Shown piece by piece: positions 36,391 through 45,080 of a stretch of 64,000 nt of DNA. Below the pieces are notes generated by a model that saw only the letters and a list, made by a program, of their open reading frames with translations, had not been told where the DNA came from and did not search any database. A program made the position numbers and the translations under genes. The stretch comes from Gemmatimonadaceae bacterium. Lineage in GTDB: Bacteria > Gemmatimonadota > Gemmatimonadetes > Gemmatimonadales > Gemmatimonadaceae. Each line of letters opens with the position of its first letter. The stretch's first letter is position 1. The stretch is taken from positions 1 through 64,000 of the forward strand of contig JADZAN010000032.1 in the NCBI GenBank assembly GCA_020852815.1, given 5' to 3'.

Positions 36391-37304
36391 TTGTCTCGCC
36401 CCTGGGCATTGGTCGCCGTCACCGGCGCCAGCACGACTTCCCCCGGCATTCCGATACGGAGGCGGCCATCGCCGTTAGGCACCGCCACCTTCACCGCGTA
36501 TACCTGCGTGGTTCGCTCGTCGCGCGTCTGGATCGGCGTCGGCGTGAACTCGGCCGACGCCGCGATCCACGTGATGCGTCCGGGCACGAGGCGTAGCGAG
36601 TCACCACCGGCGTCGACCCGCACCTGCACCGCCTCACCGAGCGCGAGCTGCGCCAACTGCCCGCCGCTCACGTAGGCACGCAGCACCAGCGTGTCGAGCG
36701 CCGCCATCTTGAAGAGCGGCGTCCCCACCTGCACGAACTCGCCGGGCTCGACAAAGCGCGCGAGGACGGTCCCAGCCAAGGGCGCGACAATGCGGCTGCG
36801 GCGGATCTTCTCGTCGATGGAGGCCACTTGCGCCTCGATCGACGCCACGTCGCGTGCGATGGTCGCGCGTGTTGCCGACGTCCCTTGCAGCTGCTCGCGC
36901 AGGACCTTCGCGTCGCGCTCGGCGCGGTCGCCCTGCTGCGCCGTCGCGGCCTTGGCGGCCAGCAGGCGCTGCGTGCGCTCCAGCTCGCGATCGGCGATGA
37001 CGCGCTGCGTCTCGAGCGTGGCGGCGTTGGCGTCGACCTCGCGGAGCCGGGAGCGCGAGGCGTCGCGGCGCGCCAGCAGCTCGGCGCGCTGCAGCGACAG
37101 CGTCACCGTGTCGACGAGGCCGACGTCTGCCTGGGCGTCGAGGCGCGCTCCCTCTTCGGCCGACAGCCGCAACACCCGCCCGCTCGCTTCGGAGGAGACG
37201 GTCACTTCCGTCGCCTCGAAGTTGCCGTAGGCGTCGGCAGCGTCCTGCTGGCACGCCCCCGCGACGAGGAGGGCACCCACTGCAATCACGTGAAGTCGGG
37301 ACAT
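36387..37304 (-). CDS. HlyD-type membrane-fusion lipoprotein
   Basis: 305 residues. A lipoprotein signal (LLVAGACQQD) anchors it to the inner membrane. A beta-barrel entry YGNFEATEVTVSSEASGRVL precedes a long coiled coil (about 75-170) and returns with RSRIVAPLAGTVLARFVEPGEFVQVGTPLFKMA, typical of periplasmic adaptors, then a C-terminal barrel. It bridges the inner-membrane ABC exporter and the TolC-type channel encoded upstream. The stop overlaps the first ATPase gene by 4 bases and the TolC-like gene ends 6 bases before its start. Confidence 0.88.
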   Translation of the reverse strand: MSRLHVIAVGALLVAGACQQDAADAYGNFEATEVTVSSEASGRVLRLSAEEGARLDAQADVGLVDTVTLSLQRAELLARRDASRSRLREVDANAATLETQRVIADRELERTQRLLAAKAATAQQGDRAERDAKVLREQLQGTSATRATIARDVASIEAQVASIDEKIRRSRIVAPLAGTVLARFVEPGEFVQVGTPLFKMAALDTLVLRAYVSGGQLAQLALGEAVQVRVDAGGDSLRLVPGRITWIAASAEFTPTPIQTRDERTTQVYAVKVAVPNGDGRLRIGMPGEVVLAPVTATNAQGRDK

Positions 37305-37310
37305 GACGGA

Positions 37311-38669
37311 CTATGGCTGGAGGGAACGCGGGGCCAGGCCCAGCGTGGTGAGATAGCGGGCCTGCGCCTGGGCCAGCTCGGCGCGGTGCCGTTGCAGTTG
37401 CAACGTGGCTTCGACGACGTCGGTGCGCGTCTCCACATACTCCGCGCCGGTGATGGCCCCCTCATTGAACTGCGCGCGCGCCTGCACCTCGATCGACTGG
37501 CGCAGGGTGACGAGCTGCGCATCGCTCGCCAGGGCATCTCGCACCCGTTGCATGTCGGCCAGGTCGGACTCCACGGCGCGCGCAAGCTGCTCGGCGAGGG
37601 CGCGTTCCTCGGTGGTCACGATGCGCTGTTGCAGCCGCAGCCCCTCGGCGGCGCGTTGGGCGCCACGCCACGTCCACGGACGCCACTCCACACGCACCCC
37701 CGCCATCCAGAAGCCGTCGGGATCGGTGCGGAACTGGTTGAGGCCGGGGCGTCCCACCCCTCCCTGCCCAAAGGCGAGGACGCGCGGGCGGTTCTCGACA
37801 TTCGTCAGCGCCGCCTCGCGGTCGATGCGTTCGCGCGTGCGCGCGAACTGCGCGAACTCGGGGCGTGCGCGCAAGGCGTCGACCCGCCCCTCGCTTCGCG
37901 TGCGGTCCACGTCGGCGGCGTAGTCGGGAAGGGCGAGAATCGTACCGTCGGCGATCGTGCGTCCGGTGAGCCGCTCCAGGACGGCGACCGACGCGCGCCG
38001 CGCGGACAGCGCCTCGTCGCGCGCCATGCGAGAGCGCAACTGCTCGGCCACGATGGCCGACGTGTCGCGCGGGAGCGCCGCACCATTGATCACGCGCGCG
38101 CGCGCCAGTTGCAACCGCGCATCGAGGTCGCCCAGCAGCGCGTCGAACTCCTGCGCCCGCTCCTGCAACAGGTACGCCGAGAAGAAGGCGCCATTCACCT
38201 CGCCGCGCAGCCGGTACAGCGTCGCATCGACCGCAGCCGCCGACTCCGCCACGCGTGCGCGCTCCACCGACTGGCGCGCCGCGATCGAGCCACCGTCGTA
38301 CAGCAGCTGGCTCACGTCGAGCGTGGTCTGCCAGCGGTCCTTGGGCAGGACCGGCATTGTCGCGTTGGGGAGCTTGAGCAGGAGCTGCGTCACGTCGCTC
38401 TGGTGCGACGCACTGCCGTTCAGCGCCAATTGCGGGCGTCGCTCCATGTCCAGCGTGGTGAGGCGGAGCGCGCTGGCGTCGCGCAGCAGCTCGCGCTGGC
38501 CGGCGCGCGGGTCGCGCTGCACGGCGGCGTCCTGCAGGGCCGAGAGCTGCAACGTGTCGGGCGCCTGCGCCGCGAGTGCGTGCGGCGCCGTGGACGAGAG
38601 CGCCGTGGCCACGAGCAGCGCGGCCCAGCGCCGCGCCGCGTGCGAGCGGAATGAACGGGAGATACTCAC
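37311..38669 (-). CDS. TolC-family outer-membrane efflux protein
   Basis: 452 residues with a signal peptide (LLVATALSSTAPHALAAQA). Two internally related long-helix repeats (about 60-220 and 250-430) with the characteristic LYDGGSIAARQSVERARVAESAAAVDATLYRLRGEV start of the coiled coil, followed by the second-half WTWRGAQRAAEGLRLQQ. These form the periplasmic tunnel of a trimer. It lies between the TetR gene (4-base overlap) and the membrane-fusion gene (6-base gap), so this is a complete TolC-HlyD-ABC export system controlled by its own repressor. Confidence 0.9.
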   Translation of the reverse strand: MSISRSFRSHAARRWAALLVATALSSTAPHALAAQAPDTLQLSALQDAAVQRDPRAGQRELLRDASALRLTTLDMERRPQLALNGSASHQSDVTQLLLKLPNATMPVLPKDRWQTTLDVSQLLYDGGSIAARQSVERARVAESAAAVDATLYRLRGEVNGAFFSAYLLQERAQEFDALLGDLDARLQLARARVINGAALPRDTSAIVAEQLRSRMARDEALSARRASVAVLERLTGRTIADGTILALPDYAADVDRTRSEGRVDALRARPEFAQFARTRERIDREAALTNVENRPRVLAFGQGGVGRPGLNQFRTDPDGFWMAGVRVEWRPWTWRGAQRAAEGLRLQQRIVTTEERALAEQLARAVESDLADMQRVRDALASDAQLVTLRQSIEVQARAQFNEGAITGAEYVETRTDVVEATLQLQRHRAELAQAQARYLTTLGLAPRSLQP

Positions 38670-39385
38670 GGGCGTAGCGACGCGAGGATGAGTGAGGGGA
38701 GGAGCCGGCGCCGCTCCTCGACAAAGGCGGGAAAGCGCCGATCGTCGAGCCGGAGCATGGCCGTGAGCATCGGTCGCGCCATGAAGGGAAAGACCAGCAG
38801 CGCCATCAGGTTGACGACAAACACTTCGACGCTGATGGGGCGCATGCGTCCTGCGGCGGCCTCGGCGTCGAGTTGCTGTCGCAGCGCCTCCAGCGGCGGT
38901 CGGCCGCGCGCGGTCATGAGCGTGGGCAGTCGATCGGGCTCGGTGTACATCTCCGAGACCACATAGCCGGCGAGGTACGGGCGCGCGGAGTGGAAATCGG
39001 TCTGCTCCTGCACCAGGGCGTGGATCTTGTCGTGGAGCGAAATCGCCGGATCGCCGAGCAGGGAGAAAAGCCTCGGCATGAAGTCAGCGATGGCCTGCGC
39101 GAAGACGGCGTCGGCGAGCGTCGCCTTGGTACTGAAGTAGTAGTGGAGGAGCGCCTTGTTGACGCCAGCCTCGCGGGCGATGTCGGCGGTGCGCGCCTTG
39201 GCGGTTCCCTGCGCCAGGAAGACGCGATGCGCGGCGGCGAGAATGCGTTCGCGCGTCTCGAGGTCGGCGAGCGCCGCGTTTGATCCGTTACGCGCCGCGT
39301 TCGAGCCGCTGCGCGCCACGTTCGAGCTGCTGCGCGCGGGCGTCGCGCGAGTCCTCTTCGGTGCCGCTGCCTGCCGACGAGCCAT
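38666..39385 (-). CDS. TetR-family transcriptional repressor of the export operon
   Basis: 239 residues from MARRQAAAPK. The N-terminal tail contains a 7-residue repeat (NVARSGS, NAARNGS, NAALAD) encoded by a 21-bp direct repeat. The TetR HTH follows (ETRERILAAAHRVFLAQGTAKARTADIAREAGVNKALLHYYFSTKATL), then a helical ligand domain. It is the first gene of the operon and should repress it through the dyad at 39400-39415. In E. coli CecR controls ybhGFSR in a similar arrangement; ligand unknown here. The start at 39385 lies 2 bases before the stop of the upstream hydrolase. Confidence 0.88.
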   Translation of the reverse strand: MARRQAAAPKRTRATPARSSSNVARSGSNAARNGSNAALADLETRERILAAAHRVFLAQGTAKARTADIAREAGVNKALLHYYFSTKATLADAVFAQAIADFMPRLFSLLGDPAISLHDKIHALVQEQTDFHSARPYLAGYVVSEMYTEPDRLPTLMTARGRPPLEALRQQLDAEAAAGRMRPISVEVFVVNLMALLVFPFMARPMLTAMLRLDDRRFPAFVEERRRLLPSLILASLRP

Positions 39386-39386
39386 G

Positions 39387-40382
39387 TCAACCTTCTGGTT
39401 TAACCACGCGGTTAAGTCTGGCGGCCGTGCGGTCGGCGCGCAAGGGGGCGCTGGCACGACGGAGCCCATCCTCGGGATGCGCGGCCTGCAGAAACTCCAT
39501 CGCCCGGCGCATCGCATCGGGAACGAGCGCGTCGTCGAGCGAGTGGTCGCCTCCGGGAATCACGACCAGGGCGTGCGGCGCGCCGAGGCGAGAGAGCACG
39601 GTGTCCACGCGCCACGCCTCCTCCACCGGGACCACGTCGTCAACGGCGCCATGCAGGAGGAGCGTGGGCGGCATGCGGCGCAGCGCCGGCGCGAGCGCGG
39701 GAAAGAGCCCCCCCGAGAGCACGACCAGGCGTCGCACGCGCGCGTCCTCGTCACCGAGCGCGAGCGCCAGGAAGCCGCCGAGCGAGACACCGAACGCATC
39801 GATGCGCGACGAGTCGACCGCCGCATCGCCGCGCACGAAGGTCACGGCATCGCGCAGCGTCGCGGTCCATTCCGGATAGGTGCGATTCTCGTACGCGTCG
39901 TCGGTGCGCGCGTCGCCGGTGCGGTCGAAGTAGTGGATCACATAGGCGACGTAGCCCTGCTCGGCGAAGGCGTCGGCCCACGTGCGCACCGTCGCGCCGC
40001 TGCGCCCCAGGACTCCAGCGCTGGAATGCAGGACGAGAATCGCCGGATGATGCCGGCGTCGCGCCAGGTGCAACAGTCCGCCCGCGTCGGGAGCGAAGCG
40101 CTCCACGGCGATATGCCGTCCGCCACTCGTGAACCCCGTGTCGATTCGCGTGACGTGCGGCGATGGCTCCCACCCCCAGCGCCCCATCCCTCCCACCGTC
40201 TCGATGATCGCTCCGCACCCAGCGACGCCGGCCACCAACGCGAGCGCCGCCCAGCGCCGCCACGCCGCGCGCGGCTCCGCTGGTCGCGAAACACCGCGCG
40301 CGTCGTGTGCGTCGCGCGCGTCGCGTGCGTCGCGTGCGTCGCACGCGAATCGGACAATGGCTTTCAGCGGCAGTGAATGCAT
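39387..40382 (-). CDS. Alpha/beta-hydrolase lipoprotein, dienelactone-hydrolase type
   Basis: 331 residues from MHSLPLKAIV; an ATG at 40436 is a possible longer start. The N-terminus has a DAR repeat (DARDARDARDAHDAR) and then a signal-like segment with lipobox VAGC. The hydrolase core carries the Ser nucleophile in FGVSLGGFLAL, Asp in HGAVDDVVPVEEA and His in PGGDHSLDD. Substrate unknown; dienelactone, carboxylester or acyl transfer are family roles. Its last codons (RLNRVVKPEG) include the palindrome that is the likely TetR operator, so its transcription end overlaps the control region of the next operon. Confidence 0.8.
   Translation of the reverse strand: MHSLPLKAIVRFACDARDARDARDAHDARGVSRPAEPRAAWRRWAALALVAGVAGCGAIIETVGGMGRWGWEPSPHVTRIDTGFTSGGRHIAVERFAPDAGGLLHLARRRHHPAILVLHSSAGVLGRSGATVRTWADAFAEQGYVAYVIHYFDRTGDARTDDAYENRTYPEWTATLRDAVTFVRGDAAVDSSRIDAFGVSLGGFLALALGDEDARVRRLVVLSGGLFPALAPALRRMPPTLLLHGAVDDVVPVEEAWRVDTVLSRLGAPHALVVIPGGDHSLDDALVPDAMRRAMEFLQAAHPEDGLRRASAPLRADRTAARLNRVVKPEG
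39400..39415. promoter_or_regulatory. TetR-type operator TTAACC-N4-GGTTAA
   Basis: Perfect 6-bp arms (39400-39405 and 39410-39415), 15-30 bases before the TetR start. TetR proteins of this family often bind such AT-flanked dyads around their own promoter. Here it lies inside the last codons of the upstream hydrolase. Confidence 0.65.
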
Positions 40383-40820
40383 CGTATCGCGTGCAACGGC
40401 GTCACGTCGTCTCACGATCTTCCTGCATGAGACCAACGATCACCCCTTTCGTTCGGGGCGGGAGCGCCAGCGCGTGCCTAAGCCTTCGCAAAGGTCGGCC
40501 GCGCGTGCCACTCGCCCGCCATGCGCGTTCGACCTGCGCGTTCGACCTGCGCGTTCGACCCGCGCGTTCGACCCGCGCGTTCGACCTGCGCGTTCGACCC
40601 GCGCGTTCGACCTGCGCGTTCGACCCGCGCGCAACCCGCAAGCTCGCCTCATGGCGATTCGCACATCGCGATTCCCTCGACTGTCAAGCCGTTGTCGGCG
40701 CGCCGCCGACCGTTCACCTTGCGCGCTCCCTCGGTGACCTGCGCAGCGAGGGAGCGCGAGCAGACCACCGCTTGCGGCTGAGCTCGGCCCAGCACGCAGT
40801 CCGACATCCTCCCGATTCCA
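40383..40820. other. Divergent intergenic region upstream of tex with 13-bp repeats
   Basis: Divergent spacer between the minus-strand hydrolase and plus-strand tex. It must hold promoters for both, and it carries the 13-bp tandem array at 40522-40638. Apart from the array no clear promoter box could be named, and no further gene is supported. Confidence 0.55.
40522..40638. repeat. Tandem array of a 13-bp unit (YGCGCGTTCGACC)
   Basis: Eight near-identical units (T/C at position 1 in the order T,T,T,C,C,T,C,T) from 40522 to 40625, then a decayed ninth. It sits 180-300 bases before tex and about 140-255 bases before the hydrolase start on the other strand. Because 13 is not a multiple of 3, it translates as a 13-residue repeat in any frame, which is an artefact of the array rather than a protein. 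Confidence 0.9.
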
Positions 40821-43130
40821 ATGGCAGCGACCACCGCTCCCGCCATCATCGCCCGCGTCGCCAAAGACCTCTCGCTCAACCTCGGTCAGGTCGAGCGTAC
40901 CCTCGCCCTCTTCGACGAAGGCAATACCCTTCCCTTCATCGCGCGCTATCGCAAGGAAGTCACCGGCGGCCTCGACGAGGTGCAACTCCGCGACGTTCGC
41001 GAGCGCTCGGACTACCTCGCCGAGCTCGAGGAGCGACGCGCCGCCATCCTCAAGAGCATCGACGAACAGGGCAAGCTCGACGACGTCCTGCGCACACAGA
41101 TCAACGGCGCCGAGACCAAGCAGGCGCTGGAGGACCTCTACCTTCCCTTCAAGCCCAAGCGCCGCACACGCGCCATGATCGCCCGCGAGCGCGCTCTCGC
41201 CCCACTCGCCGAGCAGCTGTGGAGCGGCGCCCTCGACGACGCCGGGGCGCTGGATGCCGCCAGTGCCTATGTGAGCCAGGAGCGCGAGGTGCCGGACGTC
41301 GACGCCGCGCTCCTCGGTGCGCGCGACATTCTCGCCGAGCAGGTGGCCGAGGATGCGACGGTGCGTGGTTGGGTGCGTGAGATGACGCGCGCGCAGGGAG
41401 TCGTGAAGAGCACCGTGCAGCCGGGCAAGGCGAGCGATGCCTCGAAGTTCAAGGACTATTTCGACTACAGCGAATCGTTAGGGACCATCCCCTCGCACCG
41501 GATGCTCGCCATCAGGCGCGGCGAGGCGGAGGAGGAGTTGCTGTGGCGCATCGTGGCCCCGGTGGATGCGATCGTCACCCGGCTCACGCGCGACATCCTC
41601 GACGGCCGCCGCGCCACACAGCAGCTCACGCTCGTGGCCAGCGACGCGTACAAGCGATTGCTCGCCACCGCCATCGAGGTCGAGTTGCGCCTCGAGCTCA
41701 AGTCGCGCGCCGACGACGAGGCCATCACGATCTTCGGGCGCAACCTGCAGCAGCTCCTCCTCGCTTCACCGGCTGGTGAGCGGCGCGTGATTGGCCTCGA
41801 CCCGGGTTTCCGCACGGGGGTCAAGGTCGCGGTAGTGACCGCGACCGGCGCACTCGTTCACACCGACACGCTCTATCTCCACCAGGAGGACCGGTTTGCC
41901 GGGGCGATTCGCGCGATGGTTGCGCGCTTTGCGCCGGAACTCATCGCCATCGGCAACGGGACGGCGTCGCGCGAAACGGAGACGTTGACCAAGGCCGCGC
42001 TGCGCGAGCTCGATCCGCCGCGCCCACAAGTGGTGGTGGTGAACGAGGCCGGCGCGTCGGTGTACTCCGCCTCCGACCTGGCGCGGGGCGAGTTCCCCGA
42101 GCTCGACGTCTCGCTGCGCGGCGCCGTCTCCATCGCCCGCCGGCTGCAAGATCCGCTCGCCGAGCTGGTGAAGATCGATCCCAAGTCCATCGGCGTGGGA
42201 CAGTACCAGCACGACGTGAACCAGCCGCGCCTCAAGTCGCGCCTCGACGAGGTGGTGGCCTCGTGCGTGAACCGTGTGGGCGTCGAGGTGAACACGGCGT
42301 CTGCGGCGCTCCTCGCGTACGTCTCCGGGATCGGCCCGTCGCTCGCCCAGTCCATCGTGGCACTGCGCGACCAGCGCGGCGGGCTCAAGTCGAGGGGCGA
42401 GCTGCGCGAGGTGCCGCGCCTCGGCGCCAAGGCGTTCGAGCAGGCGGCGGGGTTCCTGCGCGTGCGCGGCGGCGTGCACCCGCTCGATGCCAGCGCCGTG
42501 CACCCCGAACGCTACGCCCTCGTCGAGCGCATGGCCTCCGACCTTGGTGCCGACGTCGCCACGCTCATCGGGAACGAGTCGCTGCTGGGGACCATCGAGT
42601 TGCCGCGCTACGTGTCCGACGACGTGGGGCTCCCGACGCTGCGCGACATCATGGATGAGTTGCGCAAGCCGGGACGCGATCCACGCGACGCCTTCGAGCC
42701 CCCCGCCTTTCGCGACGACATCCAGAAGCCCGAAGATCTCGTGGCGGGGATGGTGCTCGAGGGAGTGGTGACGAACATCGTCGCCTTTGGCTGCTTCGTC
42801 GACATCGGCGTGCACCAGGACGGGCTCGTACACGTGAGCCAGCTCGCCGACCGGTACGTGAAGGACCCCAACGACGTGGTGAAGGTTGGGCAGAAAGTGA
42901 AGGTGACCGTGCAGTCGGTGGACCTTGCGCGCGGCCGCATCGCGCTGACGATGCGGAGCGATGGACGGCCGGCGGCGCACGGCGGGGGAAAGCCTCCCGC
43001 TGCCGGGAGACGCGATACCCCACCCGCCAAGCCGGCGGCCGCTCCCGGCAAGCCGGCGACGATTCCCGGCAAGCCGGTGACGATTCCCGGCAAGGGGCAC
43101 GTGGCACCGAACGGCATGCGCTTCAAGTGA
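40821..43130 (+). CDS. tex: Tex-family RNA-binding transcription accessory protein
   Basis: 769 residues, near the family length. An N-terminal Tex helical region starts SLNLGQVERTLALFDEGNTLPFIARYRKEVTGGLDE; the RNase H-like YqgF-type centre contains GLDPGFRTGVKVAVV; helix-hairpin-helix segments follow near 480-560; the C-terminal S1 domain (about 648-720) reads GMVLEGVVTNIVAFGCFVDIGVHQDGLVH. The last 50 residues are a Pro/Gly/Lys tail with a repeated (I)PGKP unit. Tex binds nucleic acid and affects RNA polymerase processing. MAATTAPAII at 40821 is the clear start. Confidence 0.93.
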   Translation: MAATTAPAIIARVAKDLSLNLGQVERTLALFDEGNTLPFIARYRKEVTGGLDEVQLRDVRERSDYLAELEERRAAILKSIDEQGKLDDVLRTQINGAETKQALEDLYLPFKPKRRTRAMIARERALAPLAEQLWSGALDDAGALDAASAYVSQEREVPDVDAALLGARDILAEQVAEDATVRGWVREMTRAQGVVKSTVQPGKASDASKFKDYFDYSESLGTIPSHRMLAIRRGEAEEELLWRIVAPVDAIVTRLTRDILDGRRATQQLTLVASDAYKRLLATAIEVELRLELKSRADDEAITIFGRNLQQLLLASPAGERRVIGLDPGFRTGVKVAVVTATGALVHTDTLYLHQEDRFAGAIRAMVARFAPELIAIGNGTASRETETLTKAALRELDPPRPQVVVVNEAGASVYSASDLARGEFPELDVSLRGAVSIARRLQDPLAELVKIDPKSIGVGQYQHDVNQPRLKSRLDEVVASCVNRVGVEVNTASAALLAYVSGIGPSLAQSIVALRDQRGGLKSRGELREVPRLGAKAFEQAAGFLRVRGGVHPLDASAVHPERYALVERMASDLGADVATLIGNESLLGTIELPRYVSDDVGLPTLRDIMDELRKPGRDPRDAFEPPAFRDDIQKPEDLVAGMVLEGVVTNIVAFGCFVDIGVHQDGLVHVSQLADRYVKDPNDVVKVGQKVKVTVQSVDLARGRIALTMRSDGRPAAHGGGKPPAAGRRDTPPAKPAAAPGKPATIPGKPVTIPGKGHVAPNGMRFK

Positions 43131-43222
43131 GCGCGCGAGCGTGGCGAGGGTGAGGGCACCTTGGCGTGTGGCCGGGTATCAGTCACGATTGATGGTGCCT
43201 GGCCACCCCACACCCCATCTCG

Positions 43223-43789
43223 ATGCGGTTCCTACGCCTCCCATCCTCGTTCGCCGCGCTGCTCACCGTCACGGCGTTTGCCTCCGTCGCGTGCCTTGCG
43301 CCCGAGCGCGCCGGGGCGCAGTCGCTCAACGCGACCGTCGTGCTCCCCGGCTTTCGCGGTGTAGTCCGCATGGACACGGTGGCGCAGGGTCCAACGGCCG
43401 TGCGCGGGTCACCGGCGGCGGTCTTCACGGCACTGCGACGCGCGCTCGACTCGCTGGGCGTTGAAGCGTCCGTCGCCGACTCGGCAGCGGGGTTGGTGGG
43501 CAACCTCGGGCTCAAGGTCACCAAGCGATTTGCCGGCAAGCAGATGTCGACGTGGGTGGATTGCGGCATCGGGCACACCGGCCCCACCGCCAACGCCTAC
43601 CGCGTGAACATGGCGATCCTCGCCGGCGTGGCGCCCAGCACTGACGGCGGATCGAACGTCCGCATCGCGGTCGCCGCGGGGGCGCAGGCGTACTCCGGCC
43701 CACTCGGCGACCCGATCGCCTGCGAGAGCACCGGCGCCATCGAGCGACGAGTCCTCGAACTGGTGCGCGCCGCGACGGGCGGGGCATGA
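43223..43789 (+). CDS. Secreted protein, paralogue A of the pair flanking the GNAT gene
   Basis: 188 residues with a signal peptide (about 1-33, ending AGAQS). The body matches the protein at 44432-44974 over its full length: SPAAVFTALRRALDSLGVEA, a WVDCG motif with Cys, and IACESTGAIE. No known family was recognised. A disulfide between the two conserved cysteines is plausible. Its stop overlaps the GNAT start (ATGA). Function unknown. Confidence 0.72.
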   Translation: MRFLRLPSSFAALLTVTAFASVACLAPERAGAQSLNATVVLPGFRGVVRMDTVAQGPTAVRGSPAAVFTALRRALDSLGVEASVADSAAGLVGNLGLKVTKRFAGKQMSTWVDCGIGHTGPTANAYRVNMAILAGVAPSTDGGSNVRIAVAAGAQAYSGPLGDPIACESTGAIERRVLELVRAATGGA

Positions 43790-44358
43790 GCCAGCCGCCG
43801 GCGTCCGTTGCGGCTGGCGGCGCGCACGACGGCGGCGCGCGGATCCGGCGCGCGGCACGCGCCGATGCGGCCGCCCTGGCCGCCCTCGCCGCGCGCACCT
43901 TCGACGAGACCTTTGGCGCCAGCAGCAGCGCCGAGGACCTGGCGTTGCACCTGGCGAAGTCGTACGGCGAGGCGCGGCAGCTCTCGGAGATCGAGGACCC
44001 GGCGTGGGACTCGCTCCTGGCCGAAGCCGGCGGGACGCTCGCCGGCTTCGCGCAGCTGCGCGTGGGGGGCACCCCCGACAGCGTGACGCAGCCGCATCCG
44101 GTGGAGTTGTACCGTTTCTACGTCGACCGTCCGTGGCACGGGCGCGGCGTGGCCCAGGTGCTGATGGCCGCCGTGGTGGAGGCGGCGCGAGATCGCCACG
44201 CCGACGCGATCTGGCTCAGCGTGTGGGAGCACAACCCGCGCGCCCAGGCCTTCTACGCCAAGTGCGGCTTTGCCAAGGCGGGCGAGAAGGACTTCGTCGT
44301 CGGGACCGACGTGCAGACGGACTGGGTGATGGTGTGCCCGCTGGCATCCGATCGGTAG
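43786..44358 (+). CDS. GNAT-family N-acetyltransferase
   Basis: 190 residues. The acetyl-CoA-binding motif reads YRFYVDRPWHGRGVAQVLMAAVVEAA (about 109-134), with RGVAQ at the pyrophosphate loop, followed by IWLSVWEHNPRAQAFYAKCGFAKAGEKDF, the usual motif-B end of GNAT folds. Substrate unknown; the motif order resembles rimI- or spermidine-type acetyltransferases. It overlaps the first paralogue by 4 bases and is followed after 73 bases by the second paralogue, suggesting a three-gene unit. Confidence 0.85.
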   Translation: MSQPPASVAAGGAHDGGARIRRAARADAAALAALAARTFDETFGASSSAEDLALHLAKSYGEARQLSEIEDPAWDSLLAEAGGTLAGFAQLRVGGTPDSVTQPHPVELYRFYVDRPWHGRGVAQVLMAAVVEAARDRHADAIWLSVWEHNPRAQAFYAKCGFAKAGEKDFVVGTDVQTDWVMVCPLASDR

Positions 44359-44431
44359 CACGCACTCTTGCCGAGCGCCCCGGTTTGGCGTTCGATTCAT
44401 CCATCGCCCACTTCACTCAATCGTCACGACC

Positions 44432-44974
44432 GTGCGCCTTCACCCGCTAGCCCTCGTCGTAGCCGCCGCCGCGATCGCCGTGGCCGCCCCGCGCGCCCAC
44501 GCGCAGGTGCGCGTCCGCATCGGCATCATCGGTCACGACGGCCCCGTGGCCGTCGACTCGCTGGCGACCGCCATCTCCATCGCCGCGCCGCGCGCCGTGG
44601 TCTTTCACCAGGCGGCGCAGGTGTTCGCCGAACTCAAGGTGCAGGTCGACGCGCGCGACTCGGTGCGCGGCATGGTCGGCATCACCAGCTCGCCCAAGAT
44701 GCGTCAGTTCGCGGGGCGTTCCATCTCGCGGTGGCTCAACTGCGGTTCCGGGATCACCGGCTCCAACGCCGACAACTGGCGGGTGTACATCACGGCCTAC
44801 GCCTTCGTGGACGCCGCCGACTCCGCCACCACCACGTTGCGCCTGGCGATGGTGGGAGGTGCACAGGACGTGCAGGGGACGTCGACCGAACCCGTCGCCT
44901 GCGGGAGCACCGGCGGCTTCGAGACGATGTTCGCCGACCGGGTGAAGACGCGCATCGCGCAGGGGCTCCCGTGA
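44432..44974 (+). CDS. Secreted protein, paralogue B of the pair flanking the GNAT gene
   Basis: 180 residues from a GTG start, with a signal peptide ending PRAHA (about residue 24). It aligns with the protein at 43223-43789: VFHQAAQVFAELKVQVD, WLNCGSGITGSNA with Cys, and VACGSTGGFE. The FAGRSIS versus FAGKQMS stretch is also shared. No named family. It is encoded beside its paralogue and the GNAT gene and is followed by a hairpin at 45002-45036. Confidence 0.7.
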   Translation: MRLHPLALVVAAAAIAVAAPRAHAQVRVRIGIIGHDGPVAVDSLATAISIAAPRAVVFHQAAQVFAELKVQVDARDSVRGMVGITSSPKMRQFAGRSISRWLNCGSGITGSNADNWRVYITAYAFVDAADSATTTLRLAMVGGAQDVQGTSTEPVACGSTGGFETMFADRVKTRIAQGLP

Positions 44975-44994
44975 TCGCCTGACCAGGCGTGCAT

Positions 44995-45043
44995 GATGCA
45001 AGAGGCGCCGGTGCGATTGGTTCGCGCCGGCGCCTCGTGCATC
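44995..45043. terminator. Hairpin between convergent genes
   Basis: GAGGCGCCGG (45002-45011) pairs with CCGGCGCCTC (45027-45036). The stem extends outward through GATGCA/TGCATC with one mismatch. It lies between paralogue B (plus) and the DUF1269-like gene (minus) and can serve both. Confidence 0.65.
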
Positions 45044-45080
45044 TTCGTGGTCGCGGTTCTGTGCGTTGCGTTGGGCCCGT

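Noticed and set aside
38666-39517. Longer TetR start at 39517
   Set aside because: It would overlap the hydrolase gene and adds arginine-rich sequence without motif; 39385 lies right behind the operator.
40522-40638. Possible CRISPR array
   Set aside because: Units of 13 bp are directly adjacent with no spacers and no cas genes are present.
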